A stretch of 64,000 nucleotides of DNA from Enterococcus faecalis (GTDB lineage Bacteria; Bacillota; Bacilli; Lactobacillales; Enterococcaceae). This document shows, piece after piece, positions 62,132 through 64,000 of this stretch (position 1 is its first letter; every line of letters begins with the position of its first letter). The DNA is taken from assembly GCF_029024925.1 (NCBI RefSeq), contig NZ_CP118962.1:2596001-2660000 (forward strand). Reading direction: 5' to 3'. A model generated the notes under the pieces. It was given only the letters and a program-made list of their open reading frames with translations. It was not told the DNA's origin and did not search any database. The position numbers and the translations under genes are program-made.

Positions 62132-63340
62132 TTATTCGCACCTCCTATTGTTTTCAATCGTCAATTTTTGAGTAAACCATCCATCACTGATGGATGTAGC
62201 TAGTTGAACATTATTTAGGGATTGAAGCAATTCTTGAACATTACTCAATCCCATTCCTCTATCAGTGCCCTTTAATGAAAAACCGCGTTGCTTAAGTAGA
62301 TGGAATTTTGGTAAATTTTTCCTACATGAATTTTGGATAATAATATGTACAGCAGAGGCATCTTTATATACAGCGATTACAAGCTTACCCTCACCTAAAA
62401 ATTCGATTTCTTCTATAGAGTTATCTAAAAAAACACCTAGTATTCTAACCAAAGAAATTGAATCAATGGCTAATTCTTCAATTGGTTCAGTCACTTCTAA
62501 CTGTACATCCATTCCTTTTTCTTGCGTTGAAATCAACTTAGACACAAGGAGACTTTTAACTTCTCTTACTCGAATGTTTCCAATCGCTTCTAACTTGAAC
62601 CCATTTTGGTCAATGCATTTTGATGCTTTCTTTATTTTACTGAAATAATAGTCATTAAGACTCTCGTAATCTCCACTTACAATAAAATCTTCTAATGAAT
62701 TTAGGATATTTTTATAATCATGCCGAAACTTCCGAATCTCCTTGAATTGTTTCTCCATTGCCTCCATATATCTCTGATTTTCTAAATATTCTGTTTCCTT
62801 CTGTTGAATATCATATTTATTTTTGAGCGAACTAAGATACACAATAAAAGAAATTAATGAAACGACTAAATAGAGCGTGAGAAAGATTGAATTTACTACA
62901 ATTATTTCCTTGTTATTCCCCAAATATTTTCCTAAAATCAGGCTGGTATAGTAGATAATCATTGTGCCGATTCCTATCAAATTAAAAAGCAGAAGACACT
63001 CATTGATAATAGAAAACTTTTTTTCTAGTTTTTTTATCCCCTTTATCATTAATATCGTCAGAATTACTGATAGTGCTAGCCGAAATGTACTATGTAAAAA
63101 CATGGTTAAATTACTTGAAAAAATTAGTTCTGTGCCAAATATTTTTTCCTTTATAAAGGATACAAACTGACCACTTATAGCTGAAATAATGACGATATAA
63201 GAATTTATACCTAAAACTTTAATAAGGCTTTTAGAGATAAAAAAATAACCTAAAATTATTATACTCAAATAAATCCAAGCAAATCCATACATTCCTATAG
63301 CAGAAATTATTTTGCCATTCAAAATTGCGATAACCATCAA
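62132..63340 (-). CDS. HPK10-type sensor kinase (AgrC/FsrC-like), 5' end probably truncated
   Basis: 402 aa as called. About five membrane helices (roughly 22-37, 48-63, 85-100, 117-137, 147-170), a coiled linker, the H-box KFRHDYKNILNSLEDF (His207) and a GHKL ATPase with N-box VFLDNSIEEIEFL and G-box GTDRGMGLSNVQELL. The H-box RHDYKN and GHKL form are diagnostic of Agr-type peptide sensors. The start (TTG/ATG at 63340) has no ribosome site, and the frame stays open about 22 codons further upstream toward the IS30 element, with no start codon. The 5' end may have been cut by the insertion. No AgrB/AgrD-like genes are visible. Confidence 0.85.
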   Translation of the reverse strand: MMVIAILNGKIISAIGMYGFAWIYLSIIILGYFFISKSLIKVLGINSYIVIISAISGQFVSFIKEKIFGTELIFSSNLTMFLHSTFRLALSVILTILMIKGIKKLEKKFSIINECLLLFNLIGIGTMIIYYTSLILGKYLGNNKEIIVVNSIFLTLYLVVSLISFIVYLSSLKNKYDIQQKETEYLENQRYMEAMEKQFKEIRKFRHDYKNILNSLEDFIVSGDYESLNDYYFSKIKKASKCIDQNGFKLEAIGNIRVREVKSLLVSKLISTQEKGMDVQLEVTEPIEELAIDSISLVRILGVFLDNSIEEIEFLGEGKLVIAVYKDASAVHIIIQNSCRKNLPKFHLLKQRGFSLKGTDRGMGLSNVQELLQSLNNVQLATSISDGWFTQKLTIENNRRCE

Positions 63341-63399
63341 TCCGAAAATACTATGTAAAGTAATTTTTTTATTAAGCTTTACTACTTTTGACTTTAGAT

Positions 63400-64000
63400 A
63401 ATATTAATTGTCAAATTAAGTTAGACAATTCCTCTTTGCATATGTGACTCAAGAATACTTCTATTGGTGTTTTATAGTTTAATGATTTTCGAGGGATATT
63501 ATTTCTTTTCGATGCAATAGATTGGATAAAAGATTCATCAACTTCGTTGAAGTCCATTTGCTTTGGTAAACCATCTTTACGTAATAAACCATTAGAGTTT
63601 TCATTTAAACCTCTTTGTGATGGTGTACCAGGATCTGCAAAATAGATATCAATATCATTGATATTACTGATTGATTTCCAATTTGAAAATTCCTTTCCAC
63701 AATCAAAAGTCATTGATTTGAATAGATGCTTAGGTACAGATTGCATCCATTGGTTCAAACGATTTTCAATATCTATAGCTCGTCTGCCTTCTGGCTGAAG
63801 AGTGATGATTACTTTAGATAATCGCTCAACGAGGGTAATAACAGCACTTTTGTGCTTTTTACCTACAATAGTATCCCCTTCAAGGTGGCCAAATTCTTGA
63901 TTGAATTTAGAATAATCATTTCCTCTGTCACGAAGTGATCGACGAAAAGATTGTTTTCCCCGAGTTTCTTTGTGTCCGTTGGCTTTACGTTTTCCTTTCA
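63400..64000 (-). mobile_element. IS30-family insertion sequence, right part
   Basis: Extent inferred from the transposase; the exact terminal inverted repeat was not identified. It should lie within about 70 bp downstream of the stop, between 63341 and 63410, i.e. within the 5' flank of the sensor kinase. Confidence 0.7.
63411..64000 (-). CDS. IS30-family transposase (C-terminal part, runs off the window)
   Basis: The reading frame is open from the window edge to the stop at 63411 (about 196 codons). It contains the IS30-type catalytic core: HLEGDTIVGKKHKSAVITLVERLS (first Asp), MTFDCGKEFSNWKSI (second Asp) and YFADPGTPSQRGLNENSNGLLR (Glu), followed by a family-typical C-terminus (KSLNYKTPIEVFLSH). 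It begins outside the window. The start at 63758 of a shorter call is not the true start. Confidence 0.92.
   Translation of the reverse strand, partial: KGKRKANGHKETRGKQSFRRSLRDRGNDYSKFNQEFGHLEGDTIVGKKHKSAVITLVERLSKVIITLQPEGRRAIDIENRLNQWMQSVPKHLFKSMTFDCGKEFSNWKSISNINDIDIYFADPGTPSQRGLNENSNGLLRKDGLPKQMDFNEVDESFIQSIASKRNNIPRKSLNYKTPIEVFLSHICKEELSNLI

Overview
This window looks like a chromosomal segment of Enterococcus faecalis. The evidence is low-GC Firmicute coding with AGGAGG-type ribosome binding sites, many lipoproteins, WxL and LPXTG surface proteins, a SagA-like secreted antigen, bifunctional GshF, a Hol-Tox type I toxin-antitoxin pair and an IS30-family element. It is mostly core genome, with an accessory surface-protein locus (about 17.9-26.9 kb) and a mobile-element edge at 63.4-64 kb.

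Layout. 0-6.4 kb: DNA glycosylase tag (cut by the window edge), a C39-like secreted protein, ThiT, a PepSY lipoprotein, sortase A, a low-molecular-weight tyrosine phosphatase and a TetR regulator. 6.5-9.7 kb: cell envelope genes (SagA-like SalA, MreC, MreD). 9.8-17.9 kb: RNA and translation genes (pnp, rpsO, def, rpsD) with structured 5' leaders, then HAD phosphatase, AlkD, a formate/nitrite channel, BioY under a clear BirA operator, and signal peptidase I. 17.9-26.9 kb: two giant paralogous WxL proteins; one follows an intact small LPXTG protein and the other follows its decayed remnant.

27-35.7 kb: DUF1054, GNAT, PepT, a peptide-binding lipoprotein behind a T-box with an apparent Met (AUG) specifier, and a Fur-boxed siderophore ABC operon. 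35.8-42.6 kb: a YueI-like gene, a tandem duplicated type I toxin-antitoxin locus, gshF, a cysteine hydrolase, YitT, a VOC protein and a DUF985 cupin. 42.7-61.2 kb: ftsY-HAD-smc-rnc and acpP-plsX-recG-fakA-asp23, which are contiguous in Bacillus but here are separated by an oppDFBCA operon. 61.4-64 kb: an Agr/Fsr-type two-component system whose kinase lacks a credible start and abuts an IS30-family transposase.

No single completely new system is evident. The strongest unexplained signals are: (1) a dispersed intergenic hairpin repeat family sharing 'ggcggga(a)cagaa...ttctgtcccgacct' at operon 3' ends, with one copy supplying a gene's stop codon; (2) the tandem Hol-Tox/antisense RNA unit; (3) the LPXTG-WxL module duplication with one LPXTG partner decayed; (4) a roughly 100-nt hairpin in the pnp leader; (5) the Agr-like kinase truncated at an IS boundary. 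All functional calls come from reading the sequence; no database search was run.
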